Shown: positions 18,222 to 26,775 of the stretch, one piece after another | Position numbering within the stretch: position 1 is the stretch's first letter | Layout of the letters: each line of letters starts with the position of its first letter | NCBI GenBank assembly: GCA_900472395.1 | Contig: UCHV01000011.1 | Span: 391,806 to 455,805, forward strand | Source: Hyphomicrobiales bacterium | Lineage (GTDB): Bacteria; Pseudomonadota; Alphaproteobacteria; Rhizobiales; Rhizobiaceae | Direction: 5' to 3' | Length of the DNA stretch: 64,000 bases | The notes under the pieces: generated by a model | Told to the model about the DNA's origin: nothing | Database searches by the model: none | The model's input: only the letters and a program-made list of their open reading frames with translations | Translations under genes and position numbers: made by a program

Positions 18222-19139
18222 ATGTCCTTTTTTCCCGGCACCGATCCCGCCCCCGGCGATGCGTTTGCCTGCGATGCGATCGAGAACCTGATCATTCCGC
18301 GCTCCAGCGATATCGGCGGTTTTTCCGTACGCCGTGCCTTGCCGACAAGACAGCGCCGACTGGTCGGCCCTTTCATCTTTTTCGACCGCATGGGACCGGC
18401 GGTGCTGCGCGCCGACGAAGCGCTCGATGTGAAGCCGCACCCGCATATCGGCCTGTCCACCGTCACCTATCTCTTCGATGGCGAAATCAAGCACCGCGAC
18501 AGTCTCGGCACCGAACTGGTGATCAAACCTGGCGATATCAATCTGATGACGGCGGGGCGCGGTATCGTGCATTCCGAACGCACGCCCGAAAACCTGCGCG
18601 GCCATCCGCTGGCCATGTCCGGGCTGCAGACATGGCTGGCTTTGCCGGATAACAAGGAAGAAATCGATCCGGTCTTTGCCCATACGGCGCGCGAAAACAT
18701 GCCGGTCATCGATTGGGAAGGTGCATCCGGCCGGGTGGTGATCGGCGCGCTCGATGGGCTTTCCTCCCCCGTATCCACCTTCACCGATACGCTTTACGTC
18801 GACCTTGCTCTTGAGCCGGGCAGAAAATTCCCTTTCTCCGCAGCGCATGAGGAACGGGCGATCTACATTCTTTCCGGCGAACTGGTGATATCGGGCGACC
18901 GTTTTGCCGCCGACCAGCTGCTGGCTTTTCGCGCCGGTGATGAGATCACGCTGGAAGCCGGCGCGACGGGCTGTCACATCATGCTGTTCGGCGGCGCGGC
19001 CATGACCTCGCGCCGCTACGTCTGGTGGAATTTCGTTTCCTCTTCCAAGGAGCGTATCGAGCAGGCCAAGGAAGAGTGGCGCACCGGCCGTTTCGACATC
19101 GTGCCGGGGGATGAGGAAGAGTTTGTGCCTTTGCCCTGA
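18222..19139 (+). CDS. Pirin family protein
   Basis: 305 aa bicupin. The N-terminal cupin carries the metal-ligand block PHPHIGLSTVTYLFDGEIKH and GDINLMTAGRGIVHSER, matching the His/His/His/Glu pattern of pirins; the C-terminal cupin is FSAAHEERAIYILSGEL. Some bacterial pirins act as quercetinases or bind metabolic enzymes; the role here is unknown. The next gene, dxs, is 107 bp downstream on the same strand. Confidence 0.88.
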   Translation: MSFFPGTDPAPGDAFACDAIENLIIPRSSDIGGFSVRRALPTRQRRLVGPFIFFDRMGPAVLRADEALDVKPHPHIGLSTVTYLFDGEIKHRDSLGTELVIKPGDINLMTAGRGIVHSERTPENLRGHPLAMSGLQTWLALPDNKEEIDPVFAHTARENMPVIDWEGASGRVVIGALDGLSSPVSTFTDTLYVDLALEPGRKFPFSAAHEERAIYILSGELVISGDRFAADQLLAFRAGDEITLEAGATGCHIMLFGGAAMTSRRYVWWNFVSSSKERIEQAKEEWRTGRFDIVPGDEEEFVPLP

Positions 19140-19246
19140 GCGCGAATTCCGATAGAAGCTGTCGCAATCGACTTGAAAAAGACCGGTTTCAACTCATCTT
19201 TGAAGGGTTGAAACCCCATTCGAATGCTTAAGAGAAGGCAGATTCC

Positions 19247-21166
19247 TTGACAGCAAAACCGATCACGCCCTTGCTCGACAAGATCAATCTGCCGGCTGAC
19301 CTTCGCACAATCGAGGATCGCGACCTGCCGCAGGTGGCGCGCGAGTTGCGCGACGAGATGATCGATGCCGTTTCGAAGACCGGCGGGCATCTGGGCGCGG
19401 GTCTTGGCGTCGTGGAGTTGACGATTGCCATCCACAAGGTTTTCAACACGCCCGACGACCGCCTGATCTTCGACGTCGGCCACCAGTGTTATCCGCACAA
19501 AATCCTCACCGGCCGCCGCGACCGCATCCGCACGCTGCGCCAGGAAGACGGGCTTTCCGGTTTTACCCGCCGTGCCGAAAGCGAATACGACCCGTTTGGC
19601 GCCGCACATTCCTCCACCTCGATTTCCGCCGGTCTCGGCATGGCGGTCGGCGCGCAGTTGTCCGGTCAGAAGCGCAATGTCATCTCCATCATCGGCGATG
19701 GCTCGATGTCGGCCGGTATGGCGTACGAAGCGCTCAACAATGCCGGTGCGCTGGATGCGCGGCTGATCGTCATCCTCAACGACAACGACATGTCGATCGC
19801 GCCGCCGACCGGCGCCATGAGCGCTTATCTCGCGCGCCTCGCTTCCGGCCGCACCTATATGGGCATGCGCGAAGTGGGCAAGAAGCTGACCGGTTATCTC
19901 GGCAAGTCTATCGACCGGGCGATTACCCGCGCCGTCGAACATGCGCGCGGTTACGTGACCGGCGGCACCATGTTCGAGGAAATGGGGTTTTACCATATCG
20001 GCCCGATCGACGGCCATTCGTTCGAACATCTTCTGCCGGTGTTGCGCAATGTTCGCGACCATGCGCAGGGCCCGGTGCTGATCCATGTGGTGACGCAGAA
20101 GGGCAAGGGTTATCCGCCTGCCGAAGCCGCCGCCGACAAATACCATGGCGTCAACAAGTTCGACGTCATCACCGGCGCGCAGGCCAAGGCCAAGCCGAAT
20201 GCGCCGAGCTACACCAGCGTCTTCGGTGAAGCCCTCGTGCAGGAAGCCGGTTTCGACGACAAGATCGTCGGCATCACCGCCGCCATGCCGGATGGCACGG
20301 GGCTGGGTAAACTGCTGGAAGCGTTTCCGACCCGCACGTTCGATGTCGGCATTGCCGAACAGCATGCCGTGACTTTTGCCGCAGGCCTTGCAACGGAAGG
20401 GTTCAAACCCTTCTGCGCCATCTATTCCACCTTCCTGCAGCGCGGTTACGACCAGGTCGTGCATGACGTGGCGATCCAGGGTCTGCCGGTGCGTTTCCCG
20501 ATCGACCGCGCCGGGTTTGTCGGTGCCGATGGCCCGACTCATGCCGGTTCGTTCGACACGACATTCCTCGCCACCCTGCCGGGCATGGTGGTGATGGCCG
20601 CTTCCGACGAGGCGGAACTGAAACACATGGTGCGCACCGCCGCCGCCTATGACGAGGGCCCGATTTCCTTCCGTTATCCGCGCGGCGAAGGCGTGGGCGT
20701 GGAAATGCCGGCACGTGGCGAAATCCTGCAGATCGGCAAGGGCCGCATCGTGAAGGAAGGCTCCAAGGTCGCCCTCCTCTCCTTCGGCACGCGCCTGAAG
20801 GACTGTCTGCTGGCCGCCGAAGACCTCGACGCAGCCGGCCTTTCGACGACGGTGGCAGATGCGCGTTTTGCAAAACCGCTGGACCACGACCTGATCCGCC
20901 AGCTGGCGCGTCACCATGAGGTGCTGATCACCATCGAAGAAGGCGCTGTCGGCGGTTTCGGCAGCCATGTGCTGCAGTTCATGAGCGGCGAAGGCCTGCT
21001 CGACAATGGCCTGAAGATCCGCTCGCTGGTTCTGCCGGATATCTGGATGGAACAGGCAAGCCCGGATGCGATGTATGCCAAGGCGGGGCTGGACCGTGCG
21101 GGGATTGTTGGGACGGTGTTTAGGGCACTCGGGAAGCCGGTTGTGGGGGTTGGCGCTGCGGGGTGA
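19247..21166 (+). CDS. dxs: 1-deoxy-D-xylulose-5-phosphate synthase
   Basis: Condenses pyruvate and glyceraldehyde 3-phosphate using thiamine diphosphate; first step of the MEP isoprenoid pathway and source of the carbon skeleton for thiamine and pyridoxal. 639 aa. Seen are [15 protein letters not shown], the ThDP motif [44 protein letters not shown] and GPTHAGSFD. The start is a TTG with AGAGAAGG upstream, supported by the family N-terminus. No sign of interruption. Confidence 0.96.
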   Translation: MTAKPITPLLDKINLPADLRTIEDRDLPQVARELRDEMIDAVSKTGGHLGAGLGVVELTIAIHKVFNTPDDRLIFDVGHQCYPHKILTGRRDRIRTLRQEDGLSGFTRRAESEYDPFGAAHSSTSISAGLGMAVGAQLSGQKRNVISIIGDGSMSAGMAYEALNNAGALDARLIVILNDNDMSIAPPTGAMSAYLARLASGRTYMGMREVGKKLTGYLGKSIDRAITRAVEHARGYVTGGTMFEEMGFYHIGPIDGHSFEHLLPVLRNVRDHAQGPVLIHVVTQKGKGYPPAEAAADKYHGVNKFDVITGAQAKAKPNAPSYTSVFGEALVQEAGFDDKIVGITAAMPDGTGLGKLLEAFPTRTFDVGIAEQHAVTFAAGLATEGFKPFCAIYSTFLQRGYDQVVHDVAIQGLPVRFPIDRAGFVGADGPTHAGSFDTTFLATLPGMVVMAASDEAELKHMVRTAAAYDEGPISFRYPRGEGVGVEMPARGEILQIGKGRIVKEGSKVALLSFGTRLKDCLLAAEDLDAAGLSTTVADARFAKPLDHDLIRQLARHHEVLITIEEGAVGGFGSHVLQFMSGEGLLDNGLKIRSLVLPDIWMEQASPDAMYAKAGLDRAGIVGTVFRALGKPVVGVGAAG

Positions 21167-21178
21167 GATTGCCTATTT

Positions 21179-21200
21179 TATTCACACTCCCAAGTGAATA
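21179..21200. promoter_or_regulatory. Inverted repeat between dxs and the low-GC cassette
   Basis: Arms TATTCAC and GTGAATA, 7 bp and perfect, with an 8-bp spacer, 12 bp after dxs. There is no T-tract. It may be an operator of the downstream cassette or a weak dxs terminator. Confidence 0.4.
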
Positions 21201-21312
21201 ATCTTCTCAAAAATGGCTGTATCTATCGCGCGAGTTAATATTGGAGGTATCAACTGAATCGTGTAGCTCATAAGCGAAAGTTTCGTGCAAGAAACCAACG
21301 TTAAGAGGGCAT

Positions 21313-21828
21313 ATGACTTTTTCTATTGTGAGACTTCGCCAGAATGACGGCACATGGGACGCTTTCCGTGCCGATTGGGAAGCGCAATGCGCAACATATG
21401 AGGAAGACTTTTCAACCTATGCCGAAGGAACCTTTTCCGTTGTAAAAGGGTTGCTTGACACAGAAGGAGAAGCCGCTGGTCTATATGCTGTCAAAGTTGA
21501 TGACGTGCATGTGTCAATGTGTCAGTTGAACAAAGCATCCATACCAGGTTATTCTAGCCCTGTCTTACGGGTGCGTTTCATGACATTATCGCCGGAGTAC
21601 GATTTTGGCGACAAATCGGTGGAAGATTATGCAAGCATTCTAGTTGCTACATTTGCAACGGTTTTGGCCCTGTCGAACAAAACCATGCAAGCGAAACATA
21701 TTAAATTTCATCTCCGCAGCCCTGCCGATAGACAATTTTTCGCCATGCTAGGCAAAGGCTTGAACGAAACCAACGTATTCCACTCTGTACAGGTACGTGG
21801 TGCATGGCTATATGTAACGAAAACGTAA
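21313..21828 (+). CDS. Unrecognised protein in a low-GC cassette
   Basis: 171 aa, start supported by AAGAGGG nine bases before the ATG. I do not recognise a family. The sequence is soluble, mixed alpha/beta, with no signal peptide. The C-terminal layout (KHIKFHLRSPADRQFFAML...VFHSVQVRGAWLYVTK) is faintly reminiscent of the last part of a GNAT fold, but no acetyl-CoA loop is visible. Base composition is clearly lower in GC than the neighbours (29/60 and 26/60 in two lines counted by hand). It is followed by a 41-aa gene and a terminator. Confidence 0.65.
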   Translation: MTFSIVRLRQNDGTWDAFRADWEAQCATYEEDFSTYAEGTFSVVKGLLDTEGEAAGLYAVKVDDVHVSMCQLNKASIPGYSSPVLRVRFMTLSPEYDFGDKSVEDYASILVATFATVLALSNKTMQAKHIKFHLRSPADRQFFAMLGKGLNETNVFHSVQVRGAWLYVTKT

Positions 21829-21870
21829 CTCGTACCTGTCAGGATTGCAGGAAGTTAAGGGAGATCCGCA

Positions 21871-21996
21871 ATGGAAGCTATGCTTAAAGCGTGCATCGAA
21901 AAAACCATCAGGGAATTCGGCGTTGAGCAGTTCAAACGAACCTCCCTTTTTCTCAGTAATGAGCGAGTACAGCAGGATTTGAAAAAGGCTGCTTAA
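21871..21996 (+). CDS. Small unrecognised protein, 41 aa
   Basis: Short frame with a good ribosome-binding site (AAGGGAG about 8 bases before the ATG), 42 bp after the 171-aa gene and 18 bp before a strong terminator, so it is probably the second gene of a two-gene unit. The peptide is amphipathic and helical (MLKACIEKTIREFG, VQQDLKKAA) with no signal or membrane segment. No homologue is recalled; it could be an antitoxin-like or regulatory peptide. Confidence 0.5.
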   Translation: MEAMLKACIEKTIREFGVEQFKRTSLFLSNERVQQDLKKAA

Positions 21997-22014
21997 GCCT
22001 TATTTGATACGAAG

Positions 22015-22039
22015 AACCCCGCGACGAGCGGGGTTTTTT
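22015..22039 (+). terminator. Rho-independent terminator of the cassette
   Basis: Stem AACCCCGC / GCGGGGTT with loop GACGA, the right arm running into a run of six T. It ends the 21313-21996 unit and stands 22 bp before the convergent DUF4424 stop. Confidence 0.85.
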
Positions 22040-22060
22040 GTTTTTGAAAACACGCCTCCC

Positions 22061-23083
22061 TCACTCCCCCGCCACCAGAAACAGCACATCCATCTCCCGC
22101 TCCGGCGTAAAATCCTGCGCTTCCATCACGAATGTCGTCGGCCCCACCTTCTTCACGCCCTTGCCGCAGAAGCTGACGAAGTCCTTCGCATTTCCCTTGT
22201 CGATGGTCAGGCGAAAGCGCTTGATCGGGCCGGCCCAGTTGCCGCCTGTCGTCAGGATGTAGGAGAGCCATTGTTCGGTGTAATGCGGGCCGGTGGATTT
22301 TGTGGCGGCCGCCTCCAGCTTCGCTGCCGTCTTCATGAAATCGGCGTCGATACAGTAACGTTTGGCGTAATCCTCGTGGGAATAGGCGGGCTTTCCGTCC
22401 TGGATAAAACTCATCGCCACCGTGCCGCCTACGCTTGGGGTGTAGCGGTGCGCCACCTTGATTTTCTGCCCGGCCGGGAATTTCGTTTTCCACCAATAGG
22501 CTGAGGTGAGCGTCCATACCGGGGTCACCTCCGCGCCTGCGCCAAAATCGTCGTTGCGGATGAGGCCGAGCGCTGCCCATTCGGTCTTTTCTGCGGAGGA
22601 AAGTTTGTTGAGGGCAGCGGCGGTCTTTTCGCTATAGGGCAGAAACGGTACGCCGGCCGCCTTCAGCCGTTCGGTCTGGTCGATGCCGACAGCCGTGACG
22701 CGCTGCTGCAGCTGCGGCGTGATGGTCTTTCCGTCCTGAACCACGGAGAAGCCGAGGAAATTGTCGCTTTCCGCATCGCCGTAAGCCATGTCGCTTTCCG
22801 TTCCGCCGACGATATCCGGCATCGGGAAGGCGATCAGGCTTTCGACGTCCTCACTGCCGGGATTGCTGAAGACGTAATCGACGCGAATTTCCTTGCGCGA
22901 CAGAAACAGGTCTTCCTCTTCCATGGCGATCATGTCGTTCTGTACGTAAGCGAGGCCGCCGGTCTTCAGCTCGGCCGTGGTGTCGTTGGCAATAGCCGCA
23001 CCGGTGGCAGCTACGCTTGCAACAAAAGCCAGCGCAAGCACCGGGGCCAGTATGCGGGCATGCTTCATCGTCGGGTGTCTCAT
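22061..23083 (-). CDS. Secreted DUF4424 protein
   Basis: 340 aa with a signal peptide (residues about 1-32, ending ATGAAIA). The mature protein begins NDTTAELKTGGLAYVQNDMIAMEEEDLFLS, the DUF4424 pattern, followed by beta-rich repeats such as IRVDYVFSNPG and IKVAHRYTPSVGGT. Two Cys (YCID, FCGKG) may form a disulphide. The role of the family is unknown; it should be periplasmic. The first ATG is chosen because AGGGAGAG lies seven bases upstream. Confidence 0.82.
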   Translation of the reverse strand: MRHPTMKHARILAPVLALAFVASVAATGAAIANDTTAELKTGGLAYVQNDMIAMEEEDLFLSRKEIRVDYVFSNPGSEDVESLIAFPMPDIVGGTESDMAYGDAESDNFLGFSVVQDGKTITPQLQQRVTAVGIDQTERLKAAGVPFLPYSEKTAAALNKLSSAEKTEWAALGLIRNDDFGAGAEVTPVWTLTSAYWWKTKFPAGQKIKVAHRYTPSVGGTVAMSFIQDGKPAYSHEDYAKRYCIDADFMKTAAKLEAAATKSTGPHYTEQWLSYILTTGGNWAGPIKRFRLTIDKGNAKDFVSFCGKGVKKVGPTTFVMEAQDFTPEREMDVLFLVAGE

Positions 23084-23162
23084 TCGTCTCTCCCTGTCGT
23101 GGCCGCATCATAGGTGGCGGATGTGACGGGCGGAAGCGGCAAAGCGCGGATCATGGACCGCT

Positions 23163-25208
23163 TTACAGCAGCGAACAGAGCCGCAGCGCATCATAGATCG
23201 CCGCGTGGATATTGCGGCTCGATATGGCATCGCCGATGCGGATGAGATCGAAAGCCGCTTCCGGCATGGTTAGCGGCAAGGGTGCCCGCCGGTCGATCAG
23301 TGCCGGATAATCCACCGCCCCGAGATTGCGCGACAAGGGTTTCAGCGCGCGGTACAGTTCGTCATTGGCCATGGTGCCGTGTTCGGCCACCACCTGCGCC
23401 ACCCGCCGTTCGACCCTGACATCGGGTGCAAAATCCGACGACAGCACCGCCACCAGAACATTGCCATCGCGCCGCACCGAATGCAGGCGGGTGTTGATCG
23501 TTACCCGCACGTCCTTTTCGGCAAAGATGCGGGCATAAGGCACATGGTTCATGCCGCCCATTTCCGGTGCGAAAAACCGCTCCGGCGACACGACCTCCAG
23601 TTCCGAACCGGCGCGGGCGATCACTTCCGCAGCACTCATGCCCTGATGGCCGCCATTGTCGTCGAACAGGAGCACGGTTTCCGCGGGGCGCACGGAGCCT
23701 GCGAGAATATCCCAGCTGGAGGTCAAAAGCTCCTCGCCCGCCTCGATTTCCGGAAACTGGGCCAAACCGCCGGTGGCGACGATCACGAGGTCCGCGCCAA
23801 GCGCCAGCACGTCATCCGCTTCGGCATAGGTATCGTAAGAGATCGTCACGCCAAGCCGGTCCAGTTCGGAAAGTCGCCAGTCGATGATGCCGACCATTTC
23901 GCGGCGGCGTGGGTTGCGGGTCAAAAGGTTCACCTGACCGCCCGCCGCCCCCGTCGCCTCCAGCACGGTCACGGCATGTCCACGTTCGGCCAAAACCCTT
24001 GCCGCCTCCAGCCCGGCCGGACCGGCGCCGATGACCACCGCCTTGCGGGATGCCGCCGCCTTCGCGATCCGGTGCGGCATGACAGCCTCGCGGCCCGTCG
24101 CGGCATTGTGGATGCACAGCGCCTCGCCGCCTTCATAAATCCGGTCAAGACAGTAGGTGGCACCGACGCAGGGGCGGATGCGCGCCTCCTCCCCCGCCAT
24201 CACCTTGGCGACGATATGCGGATCGGCGATATGGGCGCGGGTCATGCCGACCATATCGAGCTTGCCCTCGGCAATGGCATGGCGGGCGGTCGCGACATCG
24301 GCGATACGGGCGGCGTGGAAGACGGGGAATTTTGTGGCGGCCCTGACCTCACCGGCGAAATCCAGATGCGGCGAGGCCCGCATGCCCTGGATGGGAATGA
24401 CCTCGTTCAGCGCCGCATCGTGTTCCAGATGACCGCGGATGAGATTGAGGAAATCGATCTTTCCGGTGTCGACAAGACATCGGGCGATGGAAACGCCTTC
24501 TTCCTTCGAAAGCCCCTTGTCCCAATCCTCATCGGCCACCATGCGGATGCCGACGATGAAATCCGGGCCGACCACCTTGCGCACGGCATCGATGATCAGA
24601 TGCGTGAAACGCAGCCGGTTTTCCAGCGAACCACCATATTCGTCCTGCCGCCGGTTGGTCGCCGGGGACCAGAAATGGTCGGTGAGGTGGCCGTAAGCTT
24701 CGAGTTCGATCCCATCCAGACCCGCCGCCTGCATGCGCTGTGCCGCATCGGCATAATCGGAGACGATACGGGCAATATCCCAATCCTCGATCTCCTTGGG
24801 AAAGGAGCGATGGGCCGGCTCGCGGATCGGCGATGGCGCCAGCACCGGCAGCCAGTCGCCTTTGTTCCAGTTGGTGCGGCGGCCGAGGTGGGTCAGCTGG
24901 ATCATGACAGCCGTGCCGTATTCGTGACAGTCGTCGGCAAGCTTTTTCATCCAAGGCACGATCTCGTCGCGATAGGCATGCAGGTTGCCGAAGGCGGGCG
25001 GGCTGTCGCGCGAGACGATGGCGGAACCGGCGGTCATGGTGAGCGCGATGCCGCCCCTGGCCTTCTCGCGGTGATAAAGCCGGTAACGATCGGTCGGCAA
25101 ACCACCTTCGGAATAGGCCGGCTCATGCGCGGTCGACATGACCCGGTTCTTGAGGGTCAGGTGTTTCAGGTAAAAAGGCTGCAGCAGCGGATCGTTGGAC
25201 ACAGGCAT
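23163..25208 (-). CDS. Old-yellow-enzyme family FMN/FAD oxidoreductase (N-methylproline demethylase-like)
   Basis: 681 aa. Residues 1-370 form an FMN TIM barrel (LKNRVMSTAHEPAYSEGG, IQLTHLGRRTNW, DGIELEAYGHLTDHFWSP); about 385-650 bind FAD/NAD (VVIGAGPAGLEAARVLAERGH). The architecture matches 2,4-dienoyl-CoA reductase, trimethylamine dehydrogenase and N-methylproline (stachydrine) demethylases. The Fe-S region has Cys347, Cys353 and Cys365; the middle Cys of the usual C-x2-C-x2-C-x11-C is Ala. I recall the same variation in N-methylproline demethylases, which sets the call; the substrate is inferred. The ATG at 25208 has GAGGGAGA upstream. Confidence 0.8.
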   Translation of the reverse strand: MPVSNDPLLQPFYLKHLTLKNRVMSTAHEPAYSEGGLPTDRYRLYHREKARGGIALTMTAGSAIVSRDSPPAFGNLHAYRDEIVPWMKKLADDCHEYGTAVMIQLTHLGRRTNWNKGDWLPVLAPSPIREPAHRSFPKEIEDWDIARIVSDYADAAQRMQAAGLDGIELEAYGHLTDHFWSPATNRRQDEYGGSLENRLRFTHLIIDAVRKVVGPDFIVGIRMVADEDWDKGLSKEEGVSIARCLVDTGKIDFLNLIRGHLEHDAALNEVIPIQGMRASPHLDFAGEVRAATKFPVFHAARIADVATARHAIAEGKLDMVGMTRAHIADPHIVAKVMAGEEARIRPCVGATYCLDRIYEGGEALCIHNAATGREAVMPHRIAKAAASRKAVVIGAGPAGLEAARVLAERGHAVTVLEATGAAGGQVNLLTRNPRRREMVGIIDWRLSELDRLGVTISYDTYAEADDVLALGADLVIVATGGLAQFPEIEAGEELLTSSWDILAGSVRPAETVLLFDDNGGHQGMSAAEVIARAGSELEVVSPERFFAPEMGGMNHVPYARIFAEKDVRVTINTRLHSVRRDGNVLVAVLSSDFAPDVRVERRVAQVVAEHGTMANDELYRALKPLSRNLGAVDYPALIDRRAPLPLTMPEAAFDLIRIGDAISSRNIHAAIYDALRLCSLL

Positions 25209-25329
25209 GCCATTCTCCCTCACCGTCACCTCTCGGACGATAATCTCGGAGAGCGATGCCGATGGCGAGTGTCACGCGCGGCGCGCACTGTTCTCACAGC
25301 GTCAGATTGTGATGGAAAGGCGAAACGTA

Positions 25330-26691
25330 TCAGGCGGTGATGCGTTCGATACGGGCGAATTCGCGGTAATGCGATTCGAGATATCGGAGCGTTGCCATGC
25401 TGTCTGCCGGCTTGCCGTAATAATAACCCTGGCCCATGCCGCAGCCGAGGCCTTTAAGCTTTTCCGCTTCGCCGATCTGCTCGATGCCTTCTGCCACAAC
25501 CTGCAGGTCGAGACCGTCACACATGGCAACGATTGCCTTGATGATGTGTTCGGAGGCCCGGTCGGTGGTGATGCGCGAAACGAAGGCGCGGTCGATCTTG
25601 ACCTTGTCGAAGGTGAAATCGCGAAGCCGCCCGAGGCTGGACTGGCCGGTGCCGAAATCATCCAGCGAGATGCGAACGCCGGCCTGGCGCAGTTCCGTGA
25701 TGATGCGGTGAGCGGTATCGGCCGAGGTCATCACCGCGGTTTCGGTGATTTCCAGCTCGACGCGGTTGGGATCGAGACCGACGCGGGCAAGCGTCGACAG
25801 GATCGTCTGTGCCGTGCCGGGATCCATCAGCTGCGCCGAGGAAAGATTGAAGGACAAAAACAGTTCGCGCGGCCATGAAAGCGCGGCTTCCGCCGCCTTG
25901 CGCAAAAGCGTTTCCGAAAGCGCATCGATGAAACCGCGTTCTTCGGCCAGCGGCACGAAAGCGGCGGGCGACACGAAACCGAGATCGGGATCGATCCAGC
26001 GGGCGAGCGCCTCGAAACCCAGCACCGCGCCATCGCGCAGGCGCACGATCGGCTGGAAATGAACATCGACCGCATCGGCGATGATGGCGTTGCGCAGCGC
26101 CTGTTCCAGCTGCGTGGCGCGCTTCATCTCCTGGGCGATTTCCTGGGAATAAACGGTGATCTGGCCCCGACCACGGCGCTTCGAGCGATAAAGCGCTGTC
26201 TCGGCGCTTTTCAGAAGGTCCTCGAATTCCTCGCCGGCAAAGGGATAGATGGCAAAACCGAAGGAGGAGGAGAGCCGCACATTGCGGTCGCCGAGATCGT
26301 AAGGGGCCGACAGCACGTCCTTGATCATCTGGCCGATGCGCTCTGCACCGTTCTTTTCGAAGACCAGCGGCAACACGAAGGCAAACTCGTCGCCATCGTG
26401 TCGGGTGACGGTGGCGCCGTCGGGAATGCAGGCTTTCAGTCGGTGCCCGACCTGACAAAGGATCTCGTCGCCCGCTTCGGCGCCGAACAGATCGTTGATG
26501 GGTTTGAAACCGTCGAGATTGGCGATGCAGATGGCAAAGGGGGCAGGATCGTCGGCGCGTTCGGCCGCCAGCATGCGCACCTTGTCGCGAAGCCGGTAGC
26601 GATTGCCAAGCCCGGTCAGCGGATCGCTGTAGGCCATGGCCTGCAACTCGTTCTGGCTGACATGAGGCAACTGCGCGCCTGCCAATTTCAT
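25330..26691 (-). CDS. GGDEF-EAL protein with variant GGDEF motif
   Basis: 453 aa, soluble, no sensor domain. The GGDEF domain opens with YSDPLTGLGNRYRL, but its signature reads RHDGDEFAF, with Asp replacing the first Gly, so cyclase activity is doubtful. The EAL domain looks complete: GFEALARWIDPD, LEITETAVM, SLDDFGTGQSS, KIDRAFV and VVAEGIE. It is probably a phosphodiesterase, perhaps with GTP-regulated GGDEF. It starts 84 bp after the PAS/receiver gene on the same strand, so co-transcription is likely. The ATG at 26691 is preferred over an upstream in-frame codon in a low-quality extension. Confidence 0.88.
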   Translation of the reverse strand: MKLAGAQLPHVSQNELQAMAYSDPLTGLGNRYRLRDKVRMLAAERADDPAPFAICIANLDGFKPINDLFGAEAGDEILCQVGHRLKACIPDGATVTRHDGDEFAFVLPLVFEKNGAERIGQMIKDVLSAPYDLGDRNVRLSSSFGFAIYPFAGEEFEDLLKSAETALYRSKRRGRGQITVYSQEIAQEMKRATQLEQALRNAIIADAVDVHFQPIVRLRDGAVLGFEALARWIDPDLGFVSPAAFVPLAEERGFIDALSETLLRKAAEAALSWPRELFLSFNLSSAQLMDPGTAQTILSTLARVGLDPNRVELEITETAVMTSADTAHRIITELRQAGVRISLDDFGTGQSSLGRLRDFTFDKVKIDRAFVSRITTDRASEHIIKAIVAMCDGLDLQVVAEGIEQIGEAEKLKGLGCGMGQGYYYGKPADSMATLRYLESHYREFARIERITA

Positions 26692-26775
26692 TTCATGATC
26701 CCGTATCACCTTATGGCTGAAAGGAGGATGAGATGAAAAGATTAAGAAAACTACAGCGTGCGGATGCACACGTGA

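Noticed and set aside
19016..20968. 650-codon frame antisense to dxs
   Set aside because: High-GC shadow; dxs on the other strand is complete with all motifs.
21313..21996. Prophage remnant after dxs
   Set aside because: No integrase, att repeats or phage structural genes are visible; kept only as a low-GC cassette.
23379..25340. 653-codon frame antisense to the old-yellow-enzyme gene
   Set aside because: His/Gln/Arg/Gly-rich shadow composition, no recognisable domain.
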